A stretch of 64,000 bases of DNA from the NCBI GenBank assembly GCA_011317545.1, contig WUJK01000005.1:1-64000 (forward strand), written 5' to 3'. This DNA comes from Coniella vitis. Taxonomy: Eukaryota; Ascomycota; Sordariomycetes; Diaporthales; Schizoparmaceae. The translations under genes and the position numbers were made by a program. Shown piece after piece: positions 11,506-21,699 of the stretch (within the stretch, counting starts at the first letter, position 1; each line of letters opens with the position of its first letter). The notes below the pieces were generated by a model that did no database searches, was not told the DNA's origin, and worked only from the letters and a program-made list of their open reading frames with translations.

Positions 11506-13288
11506 GAACCCCTACTATAATTTATCGTTCCTTACGAAGTTTCTAAAGAAACTATCCTAAGCCTTATTTTACCGAGAGGTATATTATATAATTATCCTTA
11601 TAATAAAAGGTCTAATTAAGGAGTTTATAATTAGGGTTATCCGATACTTACTTTAGAAGCGAGTTTTAGTTAGGAGTAGAGTCCGTAGTCTTATATATTA
11701 TAATATTAGCTTATCGTCCTTCGGGGACTTTCTTAAATTCTCTAGGTTTCTTAGGTTATCGATATTCTCGTACGAAGTAGCCTATCTTACTATAATTAAA
11801 GTATTCCTTACTTATAGGTTTATATTAAGCTATATCGAGCTCTATAAGTCCTATATATATAATACCGCTAACTACTATATCTTATTACTAGGAGCTATAG
11901 TTAGCTATCTATTAAATCCGCTATCCTATATTAATATAATTCCTCTATATAGTATAGCTTCCTCCTTTCTTACTTTTCTTTATATATCTTTCGTAAAAAC
12001 GGTTATCGATACGGATAGCGTTATTACTAAATATCGTAAAGTCTTTAGGCTAATCCTATTTAAAGATTTCGTCCTTAACCTTATCCTTAAGTCCTTTATA
12101 ATAGTATTCTATAAGGTTCTTATTTTCCTAAGGGAGGCGTACTAAGAGTTACTTAAAGCGAACTATATAGGTTAAAGTAATCTTATTCTACTTAAGTTCT
12201 ATAAGTTATTATACTATAGTTTATTCTTCGTTAGGATCGCTAAATATTTCCTTAAAGATATATTCGAATCCTACGAATAAATCGAATATATTCTTAATAA
12301 TCTATTTATATTAATCGAGGTTACCTAGGTATTTAATATAATTACGAAGTAAGGGTTTATACTAGATAAATATATCCTTTTCGAGTTATATACCGGCTAG
12401 GATAACTTTATCGGGTTTAATAATAAATTAAGCTATATTATATAGGAAGTATACCTTATAATAGGTAAGGAACCTTTAAAGTATCTTTTAACTACCGTTA
12501 TATATAATAGGTTTATCTATCTTATAGCTATTACCGGTATTTTAAATAATAAGCGCTAGGGGTATAATAGCTATAGCTTAGTATTATTCGAGCTATTAAG
12601 CCTACCTATAGATAATACGATTCTATTACTCCTAATCTTATTAGAGTATAGCGAGTTATTAGGTAAGTTCGATTAATTAGCGTATTATATCTTCCTAAGT
12701 TATAACCTAGTAATATCCTTCTCCTAAGGTAGATAGGGTAAGAGTTTAAGGAGCTATTATTATACTTAATATTACTTAAAAGGTATATATAGATTATCCT
12801 AAATAAGAGTTATAAAAATATAATAATCCTTACCTAAATCCCTAATTCTAGAAGTACCTATAAGTTATATATTAGTAGGCGGGGAAGTATTACCTTTAAG
12901 TCTTCGTATATTATCGAGCAATATTAAGTATTATAAGTAATTAAGAGGGATTACCCTATTATATAAAATAATACTTAGATTTATAACTAAAGATTATAAG
13001 GAAACTATCTAATATTAACCCGTAAACTCCTATCCTTATATCCTTCTATTATCTTAGTAAGTCGATATAGTCGATATCGATCCTATCGATCTATAGTATA
13101 CTAGTCGATATAGTCGATATCGATTCTATCGATCGTATAACTATTAGGACCCTAACCCTGATTATATTATTATAAGTATCCAGATATCCTTATATAAGAG
13201 ATCCCTATCGGTCCGTTAAGGTTCCGATTTGCTAGTATATAGTTGCGCTGGCCTGTTCCTGTGACCTGCATGTTCATGAGTTATAATA
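11506..13288 (-). mobile_element. Truncated family-B LTR retrotransposon, minus orientation (gag part plus 5' LTR)
   Basis: The sequence is the reverse complement of the 5' part of the full-length family-B element at 20354-27906. For example 11511-11640 matches the reverse of about 22010-22140, and 12800-12819 matches the start of its interior. The 5' LTR occupies 12819-13288. The element is broken off near 11505 at the junction with the helicase relic. It is strongly RIP-mutated and no frame is intact. Confidence 0.8.
12819..13288 (-). repeat. Family-B LTR (about 470 bp), minus orientation
   Basis: It matches the LTRs at 20354-20832 and 27425-27906 in reverse. It carries the conserved segment GGTCCGTTAAGGTTCCGATT and a telomere-like block (ACCCTAACCCTG on this strand). 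Its outer end is RIP-altered GGTTATAACA at 13279-13288. Confidence 0.85.
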
Positions 13289-13718
13289 TATTACCTTTAG
13301 TCTTTATATATTATCGAGTAATATTAAGTATTATAAATAATTAAGAAGGATTACCCTATTATATAAAATAATACTTAGATTTATAACTAAAGACTATAAG
13401 GGAAATTATCTAATAGCTAGGAACTCTACTATCCTTATATCCTTCTATTATAATAGGCCTTGCCCTTTTATACTTAGTAACGCTTACTAAGGCTTACTAG
13501 TGCTCACTAAGGCTTAGTAAGCAATTGTCACCTAATTCTTAATTAGTCCGTTTCCTCCCTAGGATTATCTAATCCTTTCCCTACTTCTTATTAGGAAATC
13601 CTAATAAGGAGTAGGTCTGCTTATATAAGTATCCCCCATCGGTCCGTTAAGGTTCCGATTTGCTAGCAATAGTTGCGCTAGCCTGTTCCTGTGACCTGCA
13701 CGATCGTGGGTTATAACA
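13289..13718 (-). repeat. Partial family-B LTR at island edge
   Basis: A second LTR copy, in the same orientation as its neighbour but lacking about 70 bp of its 3' end. It ends cleanly in GGTTATAACA at 13709-13718, next to unique sequence. The last 100 bp keep un-mutated TpG/CpA sites, unlike the copy beside it. The 11506-13288 element probably inserted into this LTR. Confidence 0.75.
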
Positions 13719-14600
13719 ATTGAGTTTTATCAGACTTTTGTTCTTGGTTCAGAGAGCACTATGTATTATATACATGATGGAGGTTCGTGCGTATAACTAA
13801 TGTTCAAACGGTTTGGAAGTAATATAAATAAGATCTAACTACGCGCAGCGCCGAAAGCGAGGTTGCGAGACTTATAACCCTCAAGTTACTAGTAGCCTTC
13901 AGTAATCCTCACAGCCTTTTTTAATAGCAGAGCACCAGCCCGAACAAGACCCGTTTACGCCCCATAGGGTTCATCTAAGAAATCAAGCGTCGGTAAATAA
14001 CCAAGAGTCAGGTTTCTAGTCGAACCCCGGTAATTATAGAGAGCCCCTCACTACAGGCCCTCGCTATTGCCCAAAACACTGCGGACCACTTTAATAGGAC
14101 AATCGTGATCAAAGTGGATCGATTCTTTTAGGTCAAGTCGTTCGGAGAATAATAAGCCATCAAATTTAACAATTTCCAATAAGCATCATAACGTCAGTGC
14201 GAAATCATGGGTCTAATGGCGCGCAATTATCGACCTTAGCGTGGCTGAAGTATTTGAAACTTCGCAGGAGGGCGGAGTGCTTCGTTGAATGGCATTGCGA
14301 CCAAACCACGGCCTATAGTACCTCTGCCGCGCGCACTCGAGGCTAGCTCCTCAATATCGTGAGATCTAAACTACGGCATGGGCAAGAAGAGTAACAACAT
14401 TTCTATAGAGTACGTGACATCAAGATATAACATAATAGGTCCGGCGACTGTTGAGATATCTTGTTTGCTTTCTTATTATCATCGTCATCAGCGTCTCATT
14501 GCTCCGTGCTTGCTTCCTCATTCCCTCCCCATTTCATTACCAAAGGCCTGGCGCCCCAGTTCCAAATGTTTGAACTGCTTGATTCTTCTCTACGGACAAT
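13719..14600. other. Intergenic, non-RIP sequence
   Basis: Base composition switches abruptly at 13719 from RIP-type DNA to ordinary mixed sequence. I see no convincing gene, tRNA or repeat. It includes the presumed upstream region of the secreted-protein relic at 14601. Confidence 0.5.
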
Positions 14601-15095
14601 ATGTTTTTCCGTCAGTCCCCACTTTTCGTGCTTCTTTTCTCTGCCCTCGGCGCGGTGGCCGCGCTGGGCACGAGCCTCAATTCCCAGAGCGTGCCGAGCG
14701 ATCTAGTAGCCCAAGGCTTTGGCGGCGTATATTGGTTTCAAGAGATTCATGTTTCGTCAGCAATGACTATAACGGACGCAGAGCTTCAGACTACCGCTTC
14801 TAACGGATACAAAACAGCCACAGCAAGTACCTTCAAAGTCAAGACTACAGCCTTTCCCAACGACGTCAAACCCCGCCCATTATCGTTGCACTCTTCATCC
14901 CATGCAAGGGCACAATTGTTGCGACGAGCATCAAAGCCGGAGCGGCCGCCCAAAGCACATAGACATGCACGACCGTTACTTGGAAGCACCGAAATTACGC
15001 CAACTGCGAAGAGCCTAACTTAGTTAGCATTACGGTGCAGCTGCTAGTGCTATGCCTAAGGGTCCTCAGATGGCTATCTATAGCAGGGCAGAAAG
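14601..15095 (+). pseudogene. Broken gene for a small secreted protein
   Basis: The frame from ATG 14601 begins with a clear signal peptide (MFFRQSPLFVLLFSALGAVAA, cleavage likely after AVAA) and a polar Ser/Thr-rich mature part. After about residue 80 the coding character moves to another frame. There the segment IIVALFIPCKGTIVATSIKA is followed by a Cys-containing stretch after an in-frame TAG near 14967. The two halves resemble the layout of fungal secreted, often GPI-anchored, surface proteins (hydrophobic beta-rich block, then paired Cys). No GT..AG pair restores the frame convincingly, so I call it a frameshifted pseudogene; an unrecognised intron near 14830-14880 is the alternative. 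Confidence 0.4.
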
Positions 15096-15458
15096 ACTGA
15101 GGGGTTCCAGAAACCCTATGCAGATGGAACTGAGAAGGGCGACGATTGCCAAAAGCTCTTATCTACCTATCCTAACCTGAAATTGTGAACCCAGCCACCG
15201 CAAAGCCTACGTTAGAGTTCGTGATTTAGACGACATATCAATGAGGGGTTGATTATGGGTTCAAGGTTAGGACCTTGACGAGCCTTATATGCTAAATGAA
15301 GGCTTTCCATAACATCTTTCGAGGCGCATGCACAGGGTCACAGGATTGTGAGTACTAATAACTCAAACAATAAATGAATCACACCATCTTTGCTATATAT
15401 ATTTAAGAAATCCCATCGCAATTTATAGATGTAGTAAATTACACGTCCGTCAGCAAGC
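15096..15458. other. Intergenic
   Basis: This is the 3' flank of the oxygenase gene on the minus strand and the tail of the secreted-protein relic. I see nothing else here. Confidence 0.5.
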
Positions 15459-17261
15459 TTAGGGTAACATATCGCTGGCGTTCACCCAGTTCCCATGTAG
15501 GCCGGCTCGCAGACGAAGGGGCAGTTTGACCTCTGCGACAGGCTTCTCCCAATTCCGCGTGTCCAAAATGACAAGGTCACTTGACATGGTGTCATAACGG
15601 TTTACGAGAGCTATTACAAACCCATCGCCTTCTTCTGCGTCTGGTCCTCGAGGAACAAAAACTGGCTCCTGCACCAATGCTTCTGGCCCGACAAAGTACT
15701 TCTCCAATTTTCCAGTCTCAATAGAGAGATGGGCCAAACCGTTCCATAATGGGTGGCCTCCGCCCATGACTGGCGCAATAGCCTGGAAGTTGGTGGGGAA
15801 ACTCTTGTCCAGAATATCCATAAAAATATGCTTGTGTTGAAGTGTAGCGAATCGGTCGTCTACTCGAGGAAATTCGGCGCTGACAGGAGCGAGTGAGACT
15901 GGTTCTGGCAGGTCGAGATTCTCGGACTTGGGATCGAAGATAAAACGCTTCACTTCGCTGTGGAGTGTCTCGGGTGCCGGTGCGTTACCCTCCGAATCAG
16001 GCCACCAATAGAACATGTTTTGATCATCTATGGGGAGGTCGATGCTAATCTTGCCGTCCGGTGTGTCGAACGCGTTGGCGGTGTGGCCAGGGAATGCGTT
16101 CTTGCTACGGAACCACTGCTCAATCGGATTGTGTTAGTATACATCGGGACGGTCGTCGCGTGATTATTTGAAAGAGAGTTTCCATGCTATTTCCATGGCA
16201 GGAAGTGAGGGAACCTGCCTTTACATCGTCTCCTGTCGCGCCATGCCTTGGCAGCACGCCAAAGTAGCATGGAATTGTAGGGTCCCATTGCCAGTGCTCT
16301 CCACCTGTTTTCATGCGCTCAAGGTCGCAGACTAAAGGAATAAGAGGGAAAATAACCTGAAAAGACCTGTAAGCAATGCCACTGTAGTTACCAAGAAGAC
16401 TTGAGCGATGCTAAATTCGAACTTACATATTTTTCCGTTACGGCAAAGTCGTGAATCATGGCCACAACTGGAGATGTAAGCCAAACGTTCTCCAGCAGCT
16501 TGCCATTCTTGTCGAAGGTGTAGTAATTGATATCAGGCGTGCCATCTCCCTTCGCTTCATATCCGAAGCAAAGCATTTCACCAGTTACAGGATCGAATTT
16601 CGGATGAGCTGTGAAAGTAGCACTTTCAAGCTGGCCATCAAAATCACAAACCCCAATGGTCTCTAGTGTTTCGGGATCCATCGCAAAGGGTGGTCCATCT
16701 TCTTTGCAAGCTAGCAGTTTGCCATTAAAGAAAATGATGTTGGTGTTGGCGGTGCTGCGAATCTGAAATTCGATGGCGTCGGTATATTTGTTGCGGTATT
16801 TGCCTGCAAAACGTAAGGCCCAAGTAAGCATACTCTTTGACTCAAAATCGGACTCTTTACGTACCCATTAAGGCCCTCTTAGCCTCGCGCTCCTTAACAA
16901 ATTTCTCTGTCCTGACAAAGCGCTGCTTGAAATCAACTTGTCCGTCTTTGATACGGAACGCACCCACGCAGCCATCCCCGTTGAACCACTACTTAATTGT
17001 CAACCTATGCTGGGGCCCACGAACAGATGACGACCAAGTTATGGAATATCCAATACATACCACGTCGTCCTCGATAAAGGGAGGGTACTGCGGGTCCGGC
17101 ATCACGCGGTAGAAAGTACCATCAATCTCCTTTGGCACCTCGCCATAGACCTCAATATTCCGGACCTCACCTTCGAAGCGACATGGCTTCATGAACCCAC
17201 TGAATTGGGGTTTCTTGGGGTACTTGTTGGAGATGTATCCCTGACGAAAGTGAACGGCCAT
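15459..17261 (-). CDS. Carotenoid/stilbene cleavage oxygenase (RPE65/CCD family)
   Basis: Five exons on the minus strand: 17061-17261, 16865-16988, 16427-16803, 16219-16356, 15459-16115, giving 498 residues, close to the usual length of fungal CAO-1-like enzymes. All four iron-ligand His contexts are present in order: AHPKFDPVTGE, MIHDFAVTEKY, FPGHTANAF and GLHGNWV. These enzymes use non-haem Fe(II) and O2 to cleave a double bond in carotenoids or stilbenoids. No signal peptide is seen, so a cytosolic location is expected. Introns are 61-103 nt. The fourth donor looks like GC (AAG|GCAGGT), giving ..DDVK|WFRS; a GT donor 6 nt upstream would delete Val-Lys. Substrate cannot be read from the sequence. 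The gene stands alone between RIP islands and looks intact. Confidence 0.88.
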
Positions 17262-18351
17262 GATGAGAGATGCTGGAATATGCGTCGATAGAATATTGTA
17301 AACAGGTTAACAAGTTGTGCTTTTCGGAGGTTCTACCAGGTGCAAAAAGAAACAGGAGAGAGTAAGCAATACACAAAACCAAAAGCGAACAGTTGAGGGG
17401 TCTCAGAGTTGTTCGCGCGGCTGTTATTTATGCCTTACCCTGGATATTCTGAACAGTTATATTAGTTAAGTATGAAACGCTGATGTTCCAGCTAACTATT
17501 ATATAAGCCAGACTCGTACGATATACACCGAGGGGGGTGCGTTGGCCGATCCACCCGTTTAGTGTTTAGTGTTGTCCGCTTACGTGACTTGCCTTTTATG
17601 CCTCCCGATTAAGCAAACCAGCGCCGCCCCGCTTCCCCGAGCCCCGCCATAGACTTTACGACACCGCTTTGTAGCTCGCTATAAGCAGGTGATCCTAAGT
17701 AGGGATGAGATCTTGGGCATATCCTCGGGGTTATGGGGTGATTTGTAGTAACTCAATACTAGCAACCTTCCTAGGCTCAAGTCATAATGTATAATTCTAT
17801 ACTGAAGTAAGAAAAAAAAAAGGAGGCACCCCAAACCTTGCTTGCGTCACCATCTGCGGCGGATACATCCTGCCGACGTACAACCCGGCAGCCCCTTAGC
17901 CTTATCCACCCCATAGTTCTTCTAAGCGGGGCAATATTACAACCCGGCACCCCGTTAGCGCTATTCAACCTGCATTGCTTCTAAACGCGCAAACTTTCCG
18001 CAAAAGTATAAATTAATTAACCTTTACTCTACGTAGGCGGCATTTCATGCCGGCAGATATCTTTGAATATCAGACACTGTGGCTTCAAGTTTTGTGAGCA
18101 TATTGTTTAAAGTACCTCTCAGGATTGCCGGCGAGTTTTCAAGAGTAATATAGTTAGTAGGTCTATCAAGGTGTATATATTAACCCTAGCCCTAACCAAA
18201 GTCATCCGGTGATGTCTATACCAAATTATCTAATATTAGGCTACACCTTGCACGTGTATATAGAATAGTTTTCTATAGGTTTCGTATTAAGTATTCCTAT
18301 ATCTATATATATACTAACGAGGCTGTGCATGGTGTCTGGCTGTTGTGCACG
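17262..18351. other. Intergenic transition into RIP island
   Basis: It holds the oxygenase 5' flank, then ordinary sequence with a 59-bp imperfect tandem repeat (17880-17997). From about 18000 the sequence becomes increasingly AT-rich. A telomere-like stretch CCCTAGCCCTAACC lies at about 18185-18198. No gene is visible. Confidence 0.5.
17880..17997. repeat. Two-copy imperfect tandem repeat, period 59 bp
   Basis: Both units begin ACAACCCGGCA (17880 and 17939), continue with similar C-rich sequence and end in a CTTCTAA(G/A)CG block. Divergence between units is substantial. I know of no function. Confidence 0.6.
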
Positions 18352-18744
18352 TGTCAGAAAACGCGTATATAAGCACTAGTCAAAAAGTCTTAAAGAATAT
18401 AAAGGTGCAATATAAAGTTTTTATACTTGTGGTATAGTAGTAAACTCCGACAATTAAGAGTCTTATTCACCTCCTATTATCGATTAAGTAATATCGCGCC
18501 CGGAGCACTACGTTTAAATCTATAAGTACTATAAGATTTTTTAGGTTTAAATCCTATTCCCGCTAAAAAAGCTACCTACGTAAGTCGTATATAGGATCAG
18601 GGCGGTCCATAGATACCCTAGATAAGCCGTCCCTAAGGGGGTGTATTAGAAAACGCGTATATAAGCACTAGTTAAAAAGTACTAAAGAATATAAAGATGT
18701 AATACAAAGTTTTTATACTTATAGTATAGTAGTAAACTTCGATA
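18352..18744 (+). mobile_element. TRIM-like miniature LTR retroelement (393 bp)
   Basis: Two 101-bp direct repeats (18352-18452 and 18644-18744) flank a 191-bp non-coding interior. The left repeat starts TGTCAGAAAA and ends CTCCGACA. The right is the same sequence with RIP-type changes (TATTAGAAAA ... CTTCGATA). A purine run (AAGGGGG) precedes the right repeat. The 5-bp sequence GCACG abuts both outer ends (18347-18351 and 18745-18749). Structure, size and target duplication fit a terminal-repeat retrotransposon in miniature, which must be moved by proteins from another element. The parent family is not identifiable here. Confidence 0.85.
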
Positions 18745-18777
18745 GCACGGTACGCACTATTAAGTGCTATAAAGAAG

Positions 18778-19237
18778 TATAATGATCCTTGCCTGAATCC
18801 CTGATTCCGGAAGTACCTATAAGTTATATATTAGCAGGAGGGGGGAATATACCTTGAAGTCTTCGTACGTTTCTATATAATATTAAGTATTATAAGAGAT
18901 TAAGAGAGATTACCCTATTACTAAAAGTAATACTTAGATTTACAACTAAAGACTATAAGGAAACTATCTAATATTAAGCCGTAAACTCCTATCCTTATAT
19001 CCTTCCGTTATAATACTTATTAATATATAGCTTATTAATACTTACTAATACTTATTAATATTCTAGTAAGTAGTAGTAATCTCTAGTAATCTAATATAGT
19101 ACTTTAGACCCTAACCCTGATTATACTACTCTATATTCTTATATAAGAGATTACTATCGGTCCGTTAAGGTTCCGATTTACTAGTATATAATTACGCTAG
19201 CCTATTCCTATAACCTATATATTTATAGGTTATAATA
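18778..19237 (-). repeat. Family-B 3' LTR, minus orientation
   Basis: About 460 bp, bounded by RIP-altered TATAATGATCC and GGTTATAATA. It includes GGTCCGTTAAGGTTCCGATT and the telomere-like ACCCTAACCCTG. It differs from the full copy's LTRs in the central region, and matches the LTR piece at 27907-28205 better. Confidence 0.8.
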
Positions 19238-19818
19238 TTATCTCCCTTCTATTAATCTTTATCCCTAAAGACCTATAGTATTTCCGTAAGTAACCCTGCC
19301 TAATATTCTTACTTCGGATTATAACTTCCTAATTCGTTATATCGTTAAGAATTATAAAATCGCGTTATACGAATTCTGGATCTTCGTCTTTATCTAAGAA
19401 GCGTTTTGCCTATATCGAACGTTTTTATTATATTAAGACTAATAGCTTTAAAGTTATACCTTATTCTTTCTATCTTAAAGAGGGCCTAGTATATAAGATA
19501 GTTAACGGAGTTAAGAGCTATATATAGTATATAAAATATAGTCGTTCTTATAATAAGTATTATATTCCTATATCTTCTTATAGGTATAGTTTCTTTCTAA
19601 GTTACTTATAGGTTACGCTAACTTTTAATAATATCCCGGATTACCGATAAGCTCTCTCGGTTTAATAATCGTAAGTTAGAGGAAGAGGAGCGGAATTAAA
19701 ATATTAAGAGGAGCTAGCTAAGCTTTAAGCCGAAGCTTAAGCTCGTTTAAATAAATCTTTTACTTACTTAGTACGCTTAAAGAAATAGCGTAGGTTTCTA
19801 TAAGAGAAGGGCGTAAAG

Positions 19819-20006
19819 TGTCACAGGCCCACCTGTGACATTGCCTTCGCCCTGACGTGCCTGATAAGTTGACTAGATCTTCTGAAACGTGTTCAGAAGA
19901 TTGCGTACCTTTTGCCTCAACCGCCCAAGCGAAAGGTTCCGTACGTCGGAGGCGGCCGCAGGACGCTAGTCAATTCCTGGAGCCCCATAGGGGCCAGCCC
20001 GTCATA
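19819..20006. repeat. Solo LTR (188 bp), not RIP-mutated, with TAAAG target duplication
   Basis: A GC-richer block rich in CpA/TpG stands out within RIP-mutated DNA. It begins with TGTCACAGG, followed by CCCA and CCTGTGACA, a perfect 9-bp inverted repeat, and ends CGTCATA. The 5-bp TAAAG occurs on both sides (19814-19818 and 20007-20011). The start matches the inferred original terminus of element A's LTR, but the rest is unrelated to it. Orientation cannot be fixed. The absence of RIP suggests insertion after RIP of the host copy, or escape because of small size. Confidence 0.8.
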
Positions 20007-20267
20007 TAAAGCTAGTAAATATTAGGTTAGAGGAGGAAGGATAGGAGCGTAATACCGAGGCTATTTAAGGTATTTTGTTTAAGGAGGCTATATTATTTAT
20101 ATAAGATCCCTTATTTAAGGGTATAGATTAGAATATATTAGCGGCGTTTAACGCTACGATTAATTAATCGGGATTTAACCTAAGTTCTCTATATATTAGA
20201 GGTTCTTAATCCTTAATAAGGGGTCTTATTATTTCTATAGGTAGCTATTATAGTTAAAGATACGAGT

Positions 20268-20340
20268 AGTTTTATAGCTTAGTAGTTAGAGTTCCTAGTT
20301 TCTTATTAGGAGGTCCGGGGTTCGATTCCCTATAATACCT
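20268..20340 (+). other. tRNA-like relic (Arg-UCU-like) inside family-B fragment
   Basis: The 73-nt sequence folds as a cloverleaf by eye. Acceptor arms AGTTTTA/TAATACC pair partially. The D-arm TAGCTTAGTAGTTAGAG matches an A box. The anticodon stem CCTAG/TTAGG carries loop TTTCTTA, placing TCT at the anticodon. The T-loop GGTTCGATTCC is a perfect B box. Mismatches are of RIP type. The same sequence lies antisense in the full-length element at 26563-26635, so it is an inherited part of the retroelement family and unlikely to be a functional host tRNA gene. Confidence 0.6.
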
Positions 20341-20353
20341 TCTTTATCTAAGG

Positions 20354-20832
20354 TGTTATAACCTATAAATATACAGGTTACAGGAATAGGCCAGCGCAAC
20401 TATATGCCAGCAAATCGGAACCTTAACGGACCGATAGGGATCTCTTATATAAGAATATAGAGCGGTATAATTAGGGTTAGGGTTGGATTACCTTAATAAC
20501 TAAGATAATTAGAGCGATAATAATCCAAATAATCTAAATAAGCTAATACTCCTATCGCTCTAGGTAATCCAAGGATCTATACTTACTATAGATAGGAAAT
20601 AATAGAAGGATATAAGGATAGGAGTTTATAGCTTAATATTAGATAGTTTCCTTATAATCTTTAATTATAAATCTAAGTATTATTTTATATAATAGAGTAA
20701 TCCCTCTTAATTACTTATAATACTTAATATTACTCGATAATATACGAAGATTTAAAGGTAATACTTCCCCGCCTACTAGTATATAACTTATAGGTACTTC
20801 TAGAATCAGGGATTTAGGTAAGGATTATTATA
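20354..20832 (+). repeat. 5' LTR of family-B element (479 bp)
   Basis: Starts TGTTATAACC and ends ATTATTATA (RIP-altered ATTACA). It contains TTAGGGTTAGGGTT near 20470-20484. It matches 27425-27906 and three further LTR copies in this window. Confidence 0.85.
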
Positions 20833-21699
20833 TTTTTATAACTCTTATTTAGGACGGTTTATATATACCTCTTAGGTAATATTAAGTATAATAATAGCTC
20901 CTTAAACTCCTACCCCGTCTACCTCCGGAGAAGGATATCGCTAGGTTATAACTTAAGAAGATATAATATACTAATTAATCGAATTTACTTAATACCTTAC
21001 TATACTCTAATAGAATTAGGAGTAATAAAATCGTACTATCCGTAGGTAAGCTTAATAGCTCGAATAATACTAAGCTATAGCTATTACGCCCCTAGTACTT
21101 ATTATTTAAAATACCGGTAATAGCTATAAGATAGATAAACCTATTATATATAACGGTAACTAAAAGACGCTTTAAGGGTTCCTTACCTATTATAAGGTAT
21201 ACTTCCTATATAATATAGCTTAATTTATTACTAAACCCGATAAAGTTATCCTAGCCGGTATATAATTCGAAAAGGATATATTTATCTAATATAAACCCTT
21301 ACTTTATAACTATATTAAATACCTAAGTAACCTCGATTAACGTAAGCTAACTACTAAGAATATATTCGATTTATTTATAGGATTCGAATATATCCTTAAG
21401 GAAATATTTAGCAATCCTAATAAAGAACGAACTATAATATAATAACTTATAGAACTTAAGTAGAATAAGTCTGCTTTAGCTTATATAGTCTACTTTAAGT
21501 AATTCTTAATATACCTCCCTTAGGAAGATAAGAACCTTATAGAATATTATTATAAAGGATTTAAGGATAAGGTTAAGGACGAAATCTTTAAGTAGGATTA
21601 GCCTAAAGACTTTATAATATTTAGTAATAATATTATCCGTATCGATAACTATTTTTACGAAAGATATATAGAGAAAAGTAAGAAAGAAGGAAGCTATAC

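Larger units (their letters stand above)
18778..20353 (-). mobile_element. Truncated family-B element, minus orientation (3' interior plus 3' LTR)
   Basis: The 3' LTR occupies 18778-19237. From 19238 the sequence is the reverse complement of the 3' interior of the full-length copy (for example 19240-19330 matches the reverse of 27320-27424). It carries the same tRNA-like sequence at 20268-20340. A 188-bp solo LTR (19819-20006) is inserted in it. The plus-orientation element B abuts it at 20354, making a head-to-head pair. Confidence 0.8.

Noticed and set aside
18510..18560. B-box-like sequence inside the TRIM-like element as a tRNA gene
   Set aside because: GGTTTAAATCC resembles a mutated B box, but no acceptor pairing or normal anticodon loop can be formed.
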